Assembly (NCBI RefSeq): GCF_001895005.1
Contig: NZ_BCXH01000007.1
Span: 186,001-250,000, forward strand
Direction: 5' to 3'
Length of the DNA: 64,000 bases
Source of the DNA: Rhodococcus yunnanensis NBRC 103083
Lineage (GTDB): Bacteria > Actinomycetota > Actinomycetes > Mycobacteriales > Mycobacteriaceae
The notes below the pieces were generated by a model. The model had not been told where the DNA came from. It saw nothing but the letters and a program-made list of their open reading frames with translations, and ran no database searches. The number at the start of each line of letters is the position of its first letter. The stretch's first letter is position 1. Below are positions 52,950-61,392 of this stretch, one piece after another. The position numbers were made by a program, and so were the translations under genes.

Positions 52950-54043
52950 AGCGCCAACTCCCCTAGTCGGCCGGCCATCTGTTCGGGTGTGACGTCGGTG
53001 ATGAAAGCGTCCATCGCCGATTCCGACCCCGCTAGATACTTCAGCTTGGTCGCCGACCGCCGCACCGACATCAGCTCGATGTGAAAGTAGCCGTTCTCCT
53101 GGCCGCGATCCGGTCGGTACTGGTGCAGTGCCGAAATATACGGCAGCGCTGTGGGATACATTCGGTCGAAGCGTCCGAGAACGTCGAGGTAGATCGAGGT
53201 CAGCGAGTCGAGTTCTTCTCCGGCCAGTTCGGTCACGTTGTGCACGTGCCGATTCGGATAGATGTGCACCTCCACGGGCCAGCGCGCAGCGAACGGCACG
53301 AAGGCGGTGAAGTGGTCGTTGGAGGCGACGATCCGGGCGTCGTCCTCGATCTCACGAGCGAGTATGTCCGCGAACAGGTTTGCTCCGCCGTTGTTGTCCG
53401 CGAAGGCCTGCGCCTGCCTGAGCATCGACGCGGTTCGCGGAGTCAGGTACGGGTAGCCGTAGATCTGGCCGTGCGGGTGCGAGAGGGTGACACCGATCTC
53501 CTCACCCCTGTTCTCGAAGCAGAAGACCTGCTCGATGCCGTCGAGCCCCATGAGCGTCTCGGTGCGCTCACGCCACACGTCGACGACGAGACGCGCATGA
53601 TCGCGACTCAACTCCGCGAACGAGGTGGTGTGGTCACTGGAGAAACAGATGACCTCGCATCGACCGACTCCGTTGGCGGACAGAGCGTTCGGCGACAACG
53701 CCTGGGCTCCTTCGCCTGCATGCGAGAGGCTCGGGAACCGGTTCTCGAATACGACGACGTCGTAGTTCGCGGCGGGTACCTCACTCGAATCGCCGCCGGG
53801 CGAGGGGCACAGCGGACACTGATCCGCCGGCGGCTTGTACGTGCGATCCTGCCGGAGCGCGGCGATCGCGACCCAGTCCCCCGTCTGACGGTCCCGTCGC
53901 ACCTCGGACCGAGCGGTGAGCGACCTCGGCGTCAGTGGGCGAACATCAGGGACAGGATGAACGGTGTTGCCCGGCAACGAGTAGAACAGAATCTCGCGGC
54001 CGTCGGCGAGCTCTGCACGTGCGGACGTCTCCGTGATGGTCAT
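52946..54043 (-). CDS. galT: galactose-1-phosphate uridylyltransferase
   Basis: A 365-residue HIT-superfamily enzyme transferring UMP from UDP-glucose to galactose 1-phosphate. Active-site HPHGQ at 189-193, with His191 as the expected nucleophile, the zinc-binding CPLC (76-79) and the late HIELM segment are present. ATG overlaps the deoR stop (ATGA), and galK overlaps its end, forming a deoR-galT-galK unit of the Leloir pathway. Confidence 0.93.
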   Translation of the reverse strand: MTITETSARAELADGREILFYSLPGNTVHPVPDVRPLTPRSLTARSEVRRDRQTGDWVAIAALRQDRTYKPPADQCPLCPSPGGDSSEVPAANYDVVVFENRFPSLSHAGEGAQALSPNALSANGVGRCEVICFSSDHTTSFAELSRDHARLVVDVWRERTETLMGLDGIEQVFCFENRGEEIGVTLSHPHGQIYGYPYLTPRTASMLRQAQAFADNNGGANLFADILAREIEDDARIVASNDHFTAFVPFAARWPVEVHIYPNRHVHNVTELAGEELDSLTSIYLDVLGRFDRMYPTALPYISALHQYRPDRGQENGYFHIELMSVRRSATKLKYLAGSESAMDAFITDVTPEQMAGRLGELAL

Positions 54044-54822
54044 ATCTTCTCCGTCTCGGCTACGACAATGTTCTCCACGTGCGCGGCCAGCGCGACGCGG
54101 TCCTGCGGGTCGAGCCCGTCGTCCACCACGAGCGTGTGGACGTCCGAGATCAGCCCGAACACGTTGGTTCCGACCTCGCGGTACTTCGTGTTGTCGGCGA
54201 GCACCAACAGGCGACGGCCGGTAGCGACGAGTCGCCGATTCGTCTCCGCCTCAGCGATGTTCGGTGTGGTGAGTCCGGATTCGATGTCGAATCCGTGGAC
54301 GCCGAGGAACACCGCGTCGACACGGAACGCGTCGAGCGCCGTGTTCGCGATGGGGCCGACGAGCGCATCGGACGGAGTGCGCGAACCACCGGTCAGATAA
54401 ACGACCGGGTTCGGCTCGGACGGATGCCCGGTCAGTTCCGAGAAGATCGAGATCGAGTTCGTCACGACGGTGATCGAGCCTCGTCCGCGCAGCAGCTTCG
54501 CCAGCTCGAGTGTCGTGGTACCCGCACTGATCGCGATGGTCATACCGTCCTCGACGGCATCGAGTGCCGCGCGTCCGATGGCGACCTTCTCCGAGTGCTG
54601 CCGGGCGGCCTTCGCCGTCGACGGCGGCTCGACGCCGCGGTTTCCGCGCGCGATGGCACCGCCGTGCACTTTGCGCAGCTCCTGACGCTCGTCCAGTACG
54701 TCGAGGTCACGCCGGATCGTCATCTCGGACACGTCGAGAATCTCGGCCAGGTCGACGACTTTCACCGCGCCTTCCGCCCGGAGGACAGCCCTGATTCGCT
54801 CGTGTCGCTCAGCAGCGAGCAT
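54040..54822 (-). CDS. DeoR family regulator of galactose genes
   Basis: A 260-residue DeoR regulator: N-terminal helix-turn-helix (AAERHERIRAVLRAEGAVKVVDLAEILDVSEMTIRRDLDVLD) and a sugar-phosphate sensor domain (TIAISAGTTTLELAKLLRGRGSITVVTNS, FLGVHGFDIESGLTTPN, LLVLADNTKYREVGTNVF). ATG at 54822 is preferred; GTG at 54828 is the alternative. First gene of the minus-strand gal operon, divergent from the symporter, which it probably also controls. Confidence 0.9.
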   Translation of the reverse strand: MLAAERHERIRAVLRAEGAVKVVDLAEILDVSEMTIRRDLDVLDERQELRKVHGGAIARGNRGVEPPSTAKAARQHSEKVAIGRAALDAVEDGMTIAISAGTTTLELAKLLRGRGSITVVTNSISIFSELTGHPSEPNPVVYLTGGSRTPSDALVGPIANTALDAFRVDAVFLGVHGFDIESGLTTPNIAEAETNRRLVATGRRLLVLADNTKYREVGTNVFGLISDVHTLVVDDGLDPQDRVALAAHVENIVVAETEKI

Positions 54823-54989
54823 CCGCACCTACCTCTGAAGTCTGGGCACGAAGCCGGAGGAAACGAACATTACCAAACATCAGACAGCAGATTGCAGGCA
54901 TTGCGTGTACGTAAATGTTCGGCTCTGTTACTTTATGTTCACATCGCTCACATCAGTGAGCCAGCTCACTCAACCAGGGAGGTTGACGC
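54823..54989. promoter_or_regulatory. divergent gal promoter region
   Basis: The 167-bp gap holds AGTGAGC-N2-GCTCACT (54955-54970, perfect arms) just ahead of the symporter, and repeated AT-rich AACAT/ATGTT elements (AACATTACCAAACAT near 54868, ATGTTCGGCTCTGTTACTTTATGTT near 54915) that could be DeoR sites. The region is AT-rich compared with its surroundings. Confidence 0.5.
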
Positions 54990-56696
54990 GTGACGTCGAA
55001 CCTTGCGGCAGAAGGCGTGCTTTCGTTCAACACGAACGCGCTGGACTACGTACTCATCGCCGTATATTTCGTGTTCGTTCTGGGAATCGGATACGTTGCC
55101 CGCCGACAGCTGTCGACGAGCCTCGACTTCTTCCTCTCCGGGCGGCGCCTGCCCGCATGGGTCACCGGCATCGCATTCGTCTCCGCGAATCTCGGCGCCG
55201 TGGAGATCATGGGTATGTCCGCCAACGGCGCCCAACTCGGTCTCGCCACGATGCACTACTACTGGATCGGCGCGATACCGGCGATGCTGTTCCTCGGTGT
55301 CGTGATGATGCCGTTCTACTACGGCTCCAAGGTCCGAAGCGTTCCGGAGTTCATGCGCAAACGATTCGACTCGAGAGCCCACCTCGTCAACGCCATCAGC
55401 TTCGCCGTCGCGCAGATCCTCATCGCGGGCGTCAACCTGTTCCTTCTCGCGACGGTGGTCAAGGTTCTCCTCGGCTGGACGCTGTGGGTGTCGCTGATCG
55501 TCGCTGCCGCAATCGTTCTCACCTACACCGTGCTCGGTGGGCTCTCAGCCGCCATCTACAACGAGGTGCTGCAGTTCTTCGTCATCCTCGCCGCTCTCGT
55601 ACCGCTGACCATCATCGGTCTGATCAAGGTCGGCGGCTGGTCGGGACTGAAGGAGAAGGTCGTGCCCACCGTCACGGACGGCACCGTCACCGCCTCGACC
55701 ACCGAACAGCTCGCGTCGTGGCCGGGTCAGGCACTCAGTGGCTTCGACTCACCTGTCCTGTCGGTGATCGGCATCGTGTTCGGTCTCGGTTTCGTGTTGT
55801 CCTTCGGATACTGGACGACGAACTTCGTCGAGGTACAGCGCGCGATGGCGTCGAGTTCGATGTCGGCGGCTCGTCGCGCACCGATCATCGGTGCGATCCC
55901 GAAGATGTTGGTGCCCTTCGTCGTCGTCGTTCCCGGCATGATCGCCGCCTCCGCGATCGGCGACATGATCAACCTGAAGGAGAACGGCACCGGCGACATC
56001 ACCTACAACGACGCCATGCTGCTCATGATGCGTGACATCCTGCCGAACGGCCTTCTCGGCGTCGCGGTCGCAGGCTTGATGGCCGCGTTCATGGCAGGTA
56101 TGGCCGCGAACATCTCGGCATTCAACACCGTCTTCAGCTACGACCTGTGGCAGCAGTACATCGTCAAGGATCGCGAGGACGGCTACTACATCACCGTCGG
56201 ACGTGTGGCCACGGTCGCGGCAACCATCCTCGCGATCTTCACCGCGCTGATCGCGTCGGGATACTCCAACCTGATGGACTACCTGCAGACCCTGTTCGGA
56301 TTCTTCAACGCGCCGCTGTTCGCGACGTTCATCCTCGGAATGTTCTGGAAGCGCATGACTCCCGCAGCGGGCTGGATCGGTCTTGTCTCCGGTACCGGCG
56401 CAGCAGTTCTGGTGTTCATTCTGTCCGAGGTGGGCGTGATCAACCTACCGGGCCAGGGCATGCCGTTCGTTGCGGCCTCGGCGGCGTTCGTCGTCGACAT
56501 CGCGGTGAGCATCGCAGTCAGCACGGTGACGCAGCCCAAGCCGGCCAAGGAACTCGTCGGCTTCGTCTATTCCGAGACACCCCGCGAGATGTTCACCGAT
56601 CCGGCGGACGCGACCAACCCGTGGTTCAAGCGTCCGGTTCCGTTGGCAGGCTTCGCATTGGGCCTCGTCGTCGTACTCAACATCGTCTTCCACTGA
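54990..56696 (+). CDS. sodium:solute symporter (SSS/SLC5), probable galactose transporter
   Basis: A 568-residue SSS-family transporter with about 14 hydrophobic segments. Start GTG at 54990 is supported by AGGGAGG 7 nt upstream. Early motif DYVLIAVYFVFVLGIGYVARRQLSTSLDFFLSGRRLPAW and LGAVEIMGMSANGA are SGLT-like. Family members import sugars with sodium. Divergence from deoR-galT-galK makes galactose or a galactoside the best guess. Followed 13 bp later by a small membrane protein. Confidence 0.88.
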   Translation: MTSNLAAEGVLSFNTNALDYVLIAVYFVFVLGIGYVARRQLSTSLDFFLSGRRLPAWVTGIAFVSANLGAVEIMGMSANGAQLGLATMHYYWIGAIPAMLFLGVVMMPFYYGSKVRSVPEFMRKRFDSRAHLVNAISFAVAQILIAGVNLFLLATVVKVLLGWTLWVSLIVAAAIVLTYTVLGGLSAAIYNEVLQFFVILAALVPLTIIGLIKVGGWSGLKEKVVPTVTDGTVTASTTEQLASWPGQALSGFDSPVLSVIGIVFGLGFVLSFGYWTTNFVEVQRAMASSSMSAARRAPIIGAIPKMLVPFVVVVPGMIAASAIGDMINLKENGTGDITYNDAMLLMMRDILPNGLLGVAVAGLMAAFMAGMAANISAFNTVFSYDLWQQYIVKDREDGYYITVGRVATVAATILAIFTALIASGYSNLMDYLQTLFGFFNAPLFATFILGMFWKRMTPAAGWIGLVSGTGAAVLVFILSEVGVINLPGQGMPFVAASAAFVVDIAVSIAVSTVTQPKPAKELVGFVYSETPREMFTDPADATNPWFKRPVPLAGFALGLVVVLNIVFH

Positions 56697-56709
56697 TAGG
56701 GATCTCGAC

Positions 56710-56997
56710 ATGACAACTCCCGAGAAGCAGAGCCCCGGCCTCGTTGCACGGCTCTTCGACATCCGATCCGTCATCGGAGCACTACTGGGCATCTACGGAA
56801 TCCTGCTGACCCTCGCAGGGCTGTTCCCGTCCGCATTCGGCAACGAAACCCATTCGTCGCCGTCGAACAACGTCGTCGACATGAGCGTGGGGACCAGCGC
56901 CAACCTGTGGGTCGGGCTCGTCATGCTCGCCATTGCCCTGATGTTCGGCGGCTGGGCGCTCGCACGGCCCGCAGTGGTGGGCGACAAGGTCGACTGA
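56710..56997 (+). CDS. small two-TM membrane protein beside symporter
   Basis: A 95-residue protein with two clear membrane helices (SVIGALLGIYGILLTLAGLFP and LWVGLVMLAIALMFGGWALA) joined by a polar loop, both termini charged. It lies 13 bp after the symporter gene, so is probably an accessory of it. I know no named family for it. Confidence 0.7.
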   Translation: MTTPEKQSPGLVARLFDIRSVIGALLGIYGILLTLAGLFPSAFGNETHSSPSNNVVDMSVGTSANLWVGLVMLAIALMFGGWALARPAVVGDKVD

Positions 56998-57007
56998 CCC
57001 ACATGCT

Positions 57008-57766
57008 TCACTGCAGCCCCGCATTCTGCACCAGAGTGAGCAGGATGCGGGGATCGCAGTCGAACCTGGTGGTGTCGATCAGGATGATGCATGCCGGTTC
57101 CACACGTCGAGACGTCGACAGATGGTCGAGCGCGAAAATCCGGGTGCGGTAGCGTCTTTCGACGACATCCTCCCCTGGATGATGGACCATGATGCGGGGC
57201 CCGGCCCGGCCCGGTAGCGCGATGGACCGGGCGTCGGCGCTCGCGTCGAGTCGCTCGTCGTAGCTCATTCCATGCACGTCGATGCCGCCCCGACCGGAAA
57301 TCTCGATCTTCGGCGCACCGATCACTCCCCTCGCCACCTGAATCAGGTATCCGGCACACCACACCAGTGCTGCGACCAGCGGAACCGACGCAGCGAGGTC
57401 GGCGGCGTCGCTCGGGTGCAGCTGGGCAAGCGCCGCTCCACTGGTGAGTCCCGCCAACCCGACGGAGACGACGTAGGTACCGAAGTAGTACCGTCGCGCA
57501 TGCACGGTCGTCACACCTGCATTTCGGACGATTCCGGCCTCCCCGGTCGGATATCGTCGCCGAAAAGCTATCAGGTGGAAGACGATCGAGGTGCCCAGCA
57601 GCGCCGCGAGGAGCAGAACCGGAGTCTCGGAACCGTACGGCGGATCGAGAGCTGCGACCCACATCGACAACGCCCACGGGCCGAAGACGAACAGTCGGAT
57701 CTGCGACGGTGCACGCCTCCGATCCGACCACACCGAGGATGTGTGCTGCGAGTCAGAAGCAGGCAC
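57008..57766 (-). CDS. uncharacterised membrane protein
   Basis: A 252-residue protein with about four hydrophobic segments in the first 150 residues and a soluble C-terminal half without recognised motifs. GTG at 57766 is chosen because GGGAGG is 5 nt upstream; GTG at 57784 is the alternative. Not recognised. It is the second minus-strand gene after the DUF4352 gene, separated by 160 bp with no hairpin, so may have its own promoter. Confidence 0.6.
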   Translation of the reverse strand: MPASDSQHTSSVWSDRRRAPSQIRLFVFGPWALSMWVAALDPPYGSETPVLLLAALLGTSIVFHLIAFRRRYPTGEAGIVRNAGVTTVHARRYYFGTYVVSVGLAGLTSGAALAQLHPSDAADLAASVPLVAALVWCAGYLIQVARGVIGAPKIEISGRGGIDVHGMSYDERLDASADARSIALPGRAGPRIMVHHPGEDVVERRYRTRIFALDHLSTSRRVEPACIILIDTTRFDCDPRILLTLVQNAGLQ

Positions 57767-57926
57767 TCCAACCTCCCGTTGCACTACTCATCGCACACCA
57801 CCACCGGTATCGAAAGTCTGCATACTCGGTTGGACGTGCGGACCCCTCGATCGGTTCCATCCGTTCCGGCGCAGGTACGCGAAAATCCATACCCCTCCAT
57901 GGATTTCCACGTACTCGGCGGCCCGT

Positions 57927-58538
57927 CTACTGAAGAGCGACGGTCGTACCACCCGAGAACAGGGAGTCGTGCAGCTCGATCTCCGCCGGGACCGTTCCAG
58001 CGGGGACGTCGAACACGATGGTCGCCTCGATCGAGTTCCCCGGATTGATCTGCTCGAATGCGATGCCCTGATCGAGGACGATCGTCGCCATGTCGTCGAC
58101 CGAGAACTGCCTGCCCTGGCCGTCGAGCAGCTTCTGCGCCGACGTCGTGAAGCTCTGGGCCCGGTCGCCGATGTTGCGGACGGACATGGTCACGAGCACG
58201 TACTCACCTTGCGCGGTCTCGGTCATGAAGTCCTCACCGACGGTCGGCACTCCTGGCTGAGCGGAGACGACGACGAACTCGAACTTCCCGTCGCGTATTG
58301 CAGCTCCGATCCCCGGTGACCTCTCGCCGGCATCGGGCACCGCAGGCGAGGCCGGATCAGGCCGGCTCGAATCGGACTGGCTGGATGTCGCGCCCGGCGC
58401 GGTGGTGTCGCTCCCGCCGCTGTTGACTGCGGCGATCACGATGGCGACGGCGACGACCCCCACCAGTGCGGTCGAAATCTTGTGGCGAGCGAACCAATTT
58501 CGCTTCGGCTCGGTCGAGGTGGGCTGGGTTGTGGTCAT
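57927..58538 (-). CDS. DUF4352 domain membrane-anchored protein
   Basis: A 203-residue protein: short cytoplasmic N-terminus (RNWFARHK), one TM helix (ISTALVGVVAVAIVIAAV), a Ser/Pro/Asp-rich linker and a C-terminal DUF4352 Ig-like domain (GKFEFVVVSAQPGV, YVLVTMSVRNIGDRAQSF, GNSIEATIVFDVP). Extracellular side is expected. ATG at 58538 has GAAGGG upstream. It diverges from the two-component genes, which may control it. Function unknown. Confidence 0.78.
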   Translation of the reverse strand: MTTTQPTSTEPKRNWFARHKISTALVGVVAVAIVIAAVNSGGSDTTAPGATSSQSDSSRPDPASPAVPDAGERSPGIGAAIRDGKFEFVVVSAQPGVPTVGEDFMTETAQGEYVLVTMSVRNIGDRAQSFTTSAQKLLDGQGRQFSVDDMATIVLDQGIAFEQINPGNSIEATIVFDVPAGTVPAEIELHDSLFSGGTTVALQ

Positions 58539-58683
58539 GGCTGAAATCCCTTCGTTCGTAGCGATGGGACAACAACACCGCAGTCGGCCGGGGGCGCACT
58601 TCGGCAAATCGGACGAACCACCTCATCCTTTCGGTCGGAATCGGGACCGGTCGGCCGATACTGTTCTGTCGGCGGGCGACAGT

Positions 58684-59898
58684 ATGGTTCCGATCATGAG
58701 TACACGCACACCTGGTCGGTGGCGCCGCCGCGCGTGGACCACCGCGGCGGTGACCGTCAGCGTGTTCTCCTCGTTGTTCGCGGTCACGTTCGCCTCCACG
58801 GCGGGCAACTTCCCGGTGTGGAATCACGCGTTGGGTTTCATCCTGAATTCGATCGCGGCGGTGGCGTTGATCTGGCGTCACGACAGGCCATTCGTGGTGT
58901 TGGGGCTGGCAGTGCTCGGGCCACTGTTCTTCGAAACCGATGCGACGGCTGCTCTCATCGCCCTGTACGCCGTTGCCCATTTCGCCACGGGGCGCGTGCT
59001 CGCGGTGTCGACGGCTGTGGTTCTGGCAGCGTGCGGAGTCTCGCTCTCGTACGACGCGTTCCGCCGCCGTGACTACTCGGTCCTGACTGTGGGCACGCAG
59101 CTCGTCAAGGACGGACCGATCCCGGACTGGAACGTTCCGCTGTGGATCGCCTGGCTCGTCGCGGCGGTCCTCGTCGGCGCGGTCACCGGCCTTGCCATCC
59201 TGCGCCGAACCCAGTCCGATCTCGACGCCGCGGTGAACACCCGCGACCGATATGCCCGGCAATCCGATGCGCTGCGCGAGGAAGCGATCATCGTCGCCGA
59301 GCGCACCCGCATCGCCCGCGACATGCACGACACCCTCGCCGCAAGCCTCAGCCGGATCTCGCTGTTCGCGGGCGGACTGCAGGTCAACAGCACCGAGGGC
59401 CCCGAAAAGGTGGCCAACAGTGCGTCTTTGATCCGGCAGACCGCGCACGAGGCGCTCGACGACCTGAAGAGGATCATCGGCGTGCTCAGGGGTGCAGGCG
59501 ACTACACGGGCGGGCTCCGCAGCATCGAGGGCGTCTCGGACCTCGTGCACAGTGCACGCGACGCAGGCACACAGGTCACCTATCTCCTCGACGTCTCTCC
59601 CGGCGGCGTCGGAGCGTCCAGCAGCCAGGTCGCGTACCGCATCGTTCAGGAGGCGCTGACCAACGCACAGAAGCACGCGCAGGGCGCTCCGATCCACATC
59701 GCCCTGCACGGCAACGGCGACGTCGGACTCCGCGTGACCGTGCGCAACCATCTGACCGGCGACCCCGCTTTCGCGCACGGCGCAGGTACCGGTCTGACGG
59801 GACTGGGCGAGCAGGTTCGTCAGATCGGGGGCACGTTCGATGCGCGGGCTGCACCGGGCGAGTTCCTCGTCCAGTCATGGCTTCCCTGGCACAGCTGA
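58684..59898 (+). CDS. sensor histidine kinase (NarL-type, HisKA_3)
   Basis: A 404-residue kinase with a four-to-five-TM N-terminal sensor, a coiled linker, HisKA_3 dimerisation box ERTRIARDMHDTLAASLSRISL with the phosphorylated His, and an HATPase domain (IVQEALTNAQKHAQG N-box, GTGLTGLGEQVRQIGG G-box). Starts at 58684 and 58696 are both possible. The stimulus is unknown. The partner regulator follows at 59935. Confidence 0.87.
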   Translation: MVPIMSTRTPGRWRRRAWTTAAVTVSVFSSLFAVTFASTAGNFPVWNHALGFILNSIAAVALIWRHDRPFVVLGLAVLGPLFFETDATAALIALYAVAHFATGRVLAVSTAVVLAACGVSLSYDAFRRRDYSVLTVGTQLVKDGPIPDWNVPLWIAWLVAAVLVGAVTGLAILRRTQSDLDAAVNTRDRYARQSDALREEAIIVAERTRIARDMHDTLAASLSRISLFAGGLQVNSTEGPEKVANSASLIRQTAHEALDDLKRIIGVLRGAGDYTGGLRSIEGVSDLVHSARDAGTQVTYLLDVSPGGVGASSSQVAYRIVQEALTNAQKHAQGAPIHIALHGNGDVGLRVTVRNHLTGDPAFAHGAGTGLTGLGEQVRQIGGTFDARAAPGEFLVQSWLPWHS

Positions 59899-59934
59899 GA
59901 CGGTGTCGGTGTGCCGCCGTAAGGTTGGCGCACC

Positions 59935-60588
59935 ATGACATCACCGGCCATCATCACCGTGCTCGTCGTCGACGACGACCGTTTCGTGCGCCGCGGAGTC
60001 GGTGACATCTTCGCCGCCACCAATGACATTCGCGTCGTGGCAGACGTCGACGACGGCGATCGAGTGCTCACCGCCGTCAACGCGTTCCGGCCGCACGTCG
60101 TGCTGATGGATCTGAAGATGAAGCGGATGGGCGGGCTCGAGGCCACCGAGCACCTCATGGCGCTCGCGCACCCACCTCGTGTGATCGCGATGACGGCGAT
60201 GGACGTCGACGATCTGGTGGTGCGCGCCGTCGCGGCCGGAGCGCACAGTTTTGTCAGCAAGGACGAGGCTCCCGAGACGTTTCACCTCTCCGTTCGCGCG
60301 GTCGCGGCCGGCAACACGTTGTTCAGTGAGGACGCACTCAGGCGAATCGTCGCGTCGTCGGCGCCCGCACCGCGGGCCGTGTCCCCCGCGATGGGCACGC
60401 TCACCGAACGCGAGCGAGAAGTGCTGTGCATCATGGCATCCGGCGCTACCACCTCGGCCATCTCGAAGCAGCTGTTCCTCAGCGAGACGACGGTGAAGAC
60501 GCACATCACCGGAATCTTCGGCAAATTGGGCGTCAACAATCGCGTCGAGGCCGCGTTGAATGCCTTCCGCGCAGGCTGGGTCACCTGA
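59935..60588 (+). CDS. NarL-type response regulator
   Basis: A 217-residue regulator. Receiver domain with acidic pocket DDD (13-15), phosphorylation Asp59 (VVLMDLKMKR) and a Lys in SFVSKDE. C-terminal LuxR helix-turn-helix (LTEREREVLCIMASGATTSAISKQLFLSETTVKTHITGIFGKLGVNNRVEA). Follows its kinase by 36 bp. Its stop and the convergent iclR stop share the palindrome CTGAGGCCTCAG (60585-60596). Confidence 0.92.
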   Translation: MTSPAIITVLVVDDDRFVRRGVGDIFAATNDIRVVADVDDGDRVLTAVNAFRPHVVLMDLKMKRMGGLEATEHLMALAHPPRVIAMTAMDVDDLVVRAVAAGAHSFVSKDEAPETFHLSVRAVAAGNTLFSEDALRRIVASSAPAPRAVSPAMGTLTEREREVLCIMASGATTSAISKQLFLSETTVKTHITGIFGKLGVNNRVEAALNAFRAGWVT

Positions 60589-60592
60589 GGCC

Positions 60593-61390
60593 TCAGACCA
60601 ACCCGCACAGCTCGCGAGCGCCTGCCTTCAAGAACTCGACGAGCCCGGCGCCGTCCGGTGACACGCGCCCCGCTACACCTTGCAGGCACAGGCCTCCCAC
60701 CACGTCCGAGCCGCGCTCGCGTACCGGAACGGCCAGGGCGGCCCGCCCGATCCTCGACTCCTCGTTCTCGAACGAGACCTCGGTGGCGAGGATTCCCGCG
60801 AGTTCGGCGTGCAACGCCAACCCGTCGACCAGGGTGTGGGCGGTGACCGATCTCAACTCCACCGAATCCAGGTACCGAGGTCGATACGCCAGCAACAGTT
60901 TCCCGACGGCGTGAGCATGCGGATTGCGTGAGACGGTCGCCGCGGACACCACCTCGTGGTCCGGGTCCGTCTCGACGATCTTGAGCACTCCCCCGCGGAA
61001 GGACGCCAGGTACAGCCCGTGGCGGGTCTCGGCGCGCATCGCATCGAGCACATGTGCGGCGGTACGCACCTGCTCGGCGCCCGTTGCCGCGTACGCCAAC
61101 TCCGACGTTCGACGGCCCAACGCGAAGCCGGCCAGATCCGGGGTTCGCGCCAGGAACCCGTCGGCGACGAGATAGTTGAGCATGCGATACGCGGTGGCCG
61201 GGGGCACCATCGTGTGTGCTGCGATCTGCTTCGCCGTGGCACCCGCGCCCAGGTACGCCACTGCCTCGAGCATGGCGAGCGCTTTCTGCACGGCTTTGGG
61301 TTGTTGCCCACCGAATCCCGTTCCCGAGCCACCACCGGATCCGACCCGCTCCGACCTGCCCGTCCGCGCGTCGTGTCGTTCGGTCACCAC
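60593..61390 (-). CDS. IclR family transcriptional regulator
   Basis: A 265-residue IclR regulator: winged helix (AVQKALAMLEAVAYLGAGATAKQIAAHTMVPPATAYRMLNYLVADGFLARTPD) and effector domain (GLYLASFRGGVLKIVETDPDHEVVSAATVSRNPHAHAVGKLLLA). N-terminal 20 residues are Gly/Ser-rich. GTG at 61390 (or 61387) begins 2 bp after the permease stop, so it is coupled to that gene and probably responds to its substrate. Confidence 0.87.
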   Translation of the reverse strand: MVTERHDARTGRSERVGSGGGSGTGFGGQQPKAVQKALAMLEAVAYLGAGATAKQIAAHTMVPPATAYRMLNYLVADGFLARTPDLAGFALGRRTSELAYAATGAEQVRTAAHVLDAMRAETRHGLYLASFRGGVLKIVETDPDHEVVSAATVSRNPHAHAVGKLLLAYRPRYLDSVELRSVTAHTLVDGLALHAELAGILATEVSFENEESRIGRAALAVPVRERGSDVVGGLCLQGVAGRVSPDGAGLVEFLKAGARELCGLV

Positions 61391-61392
61391 GT

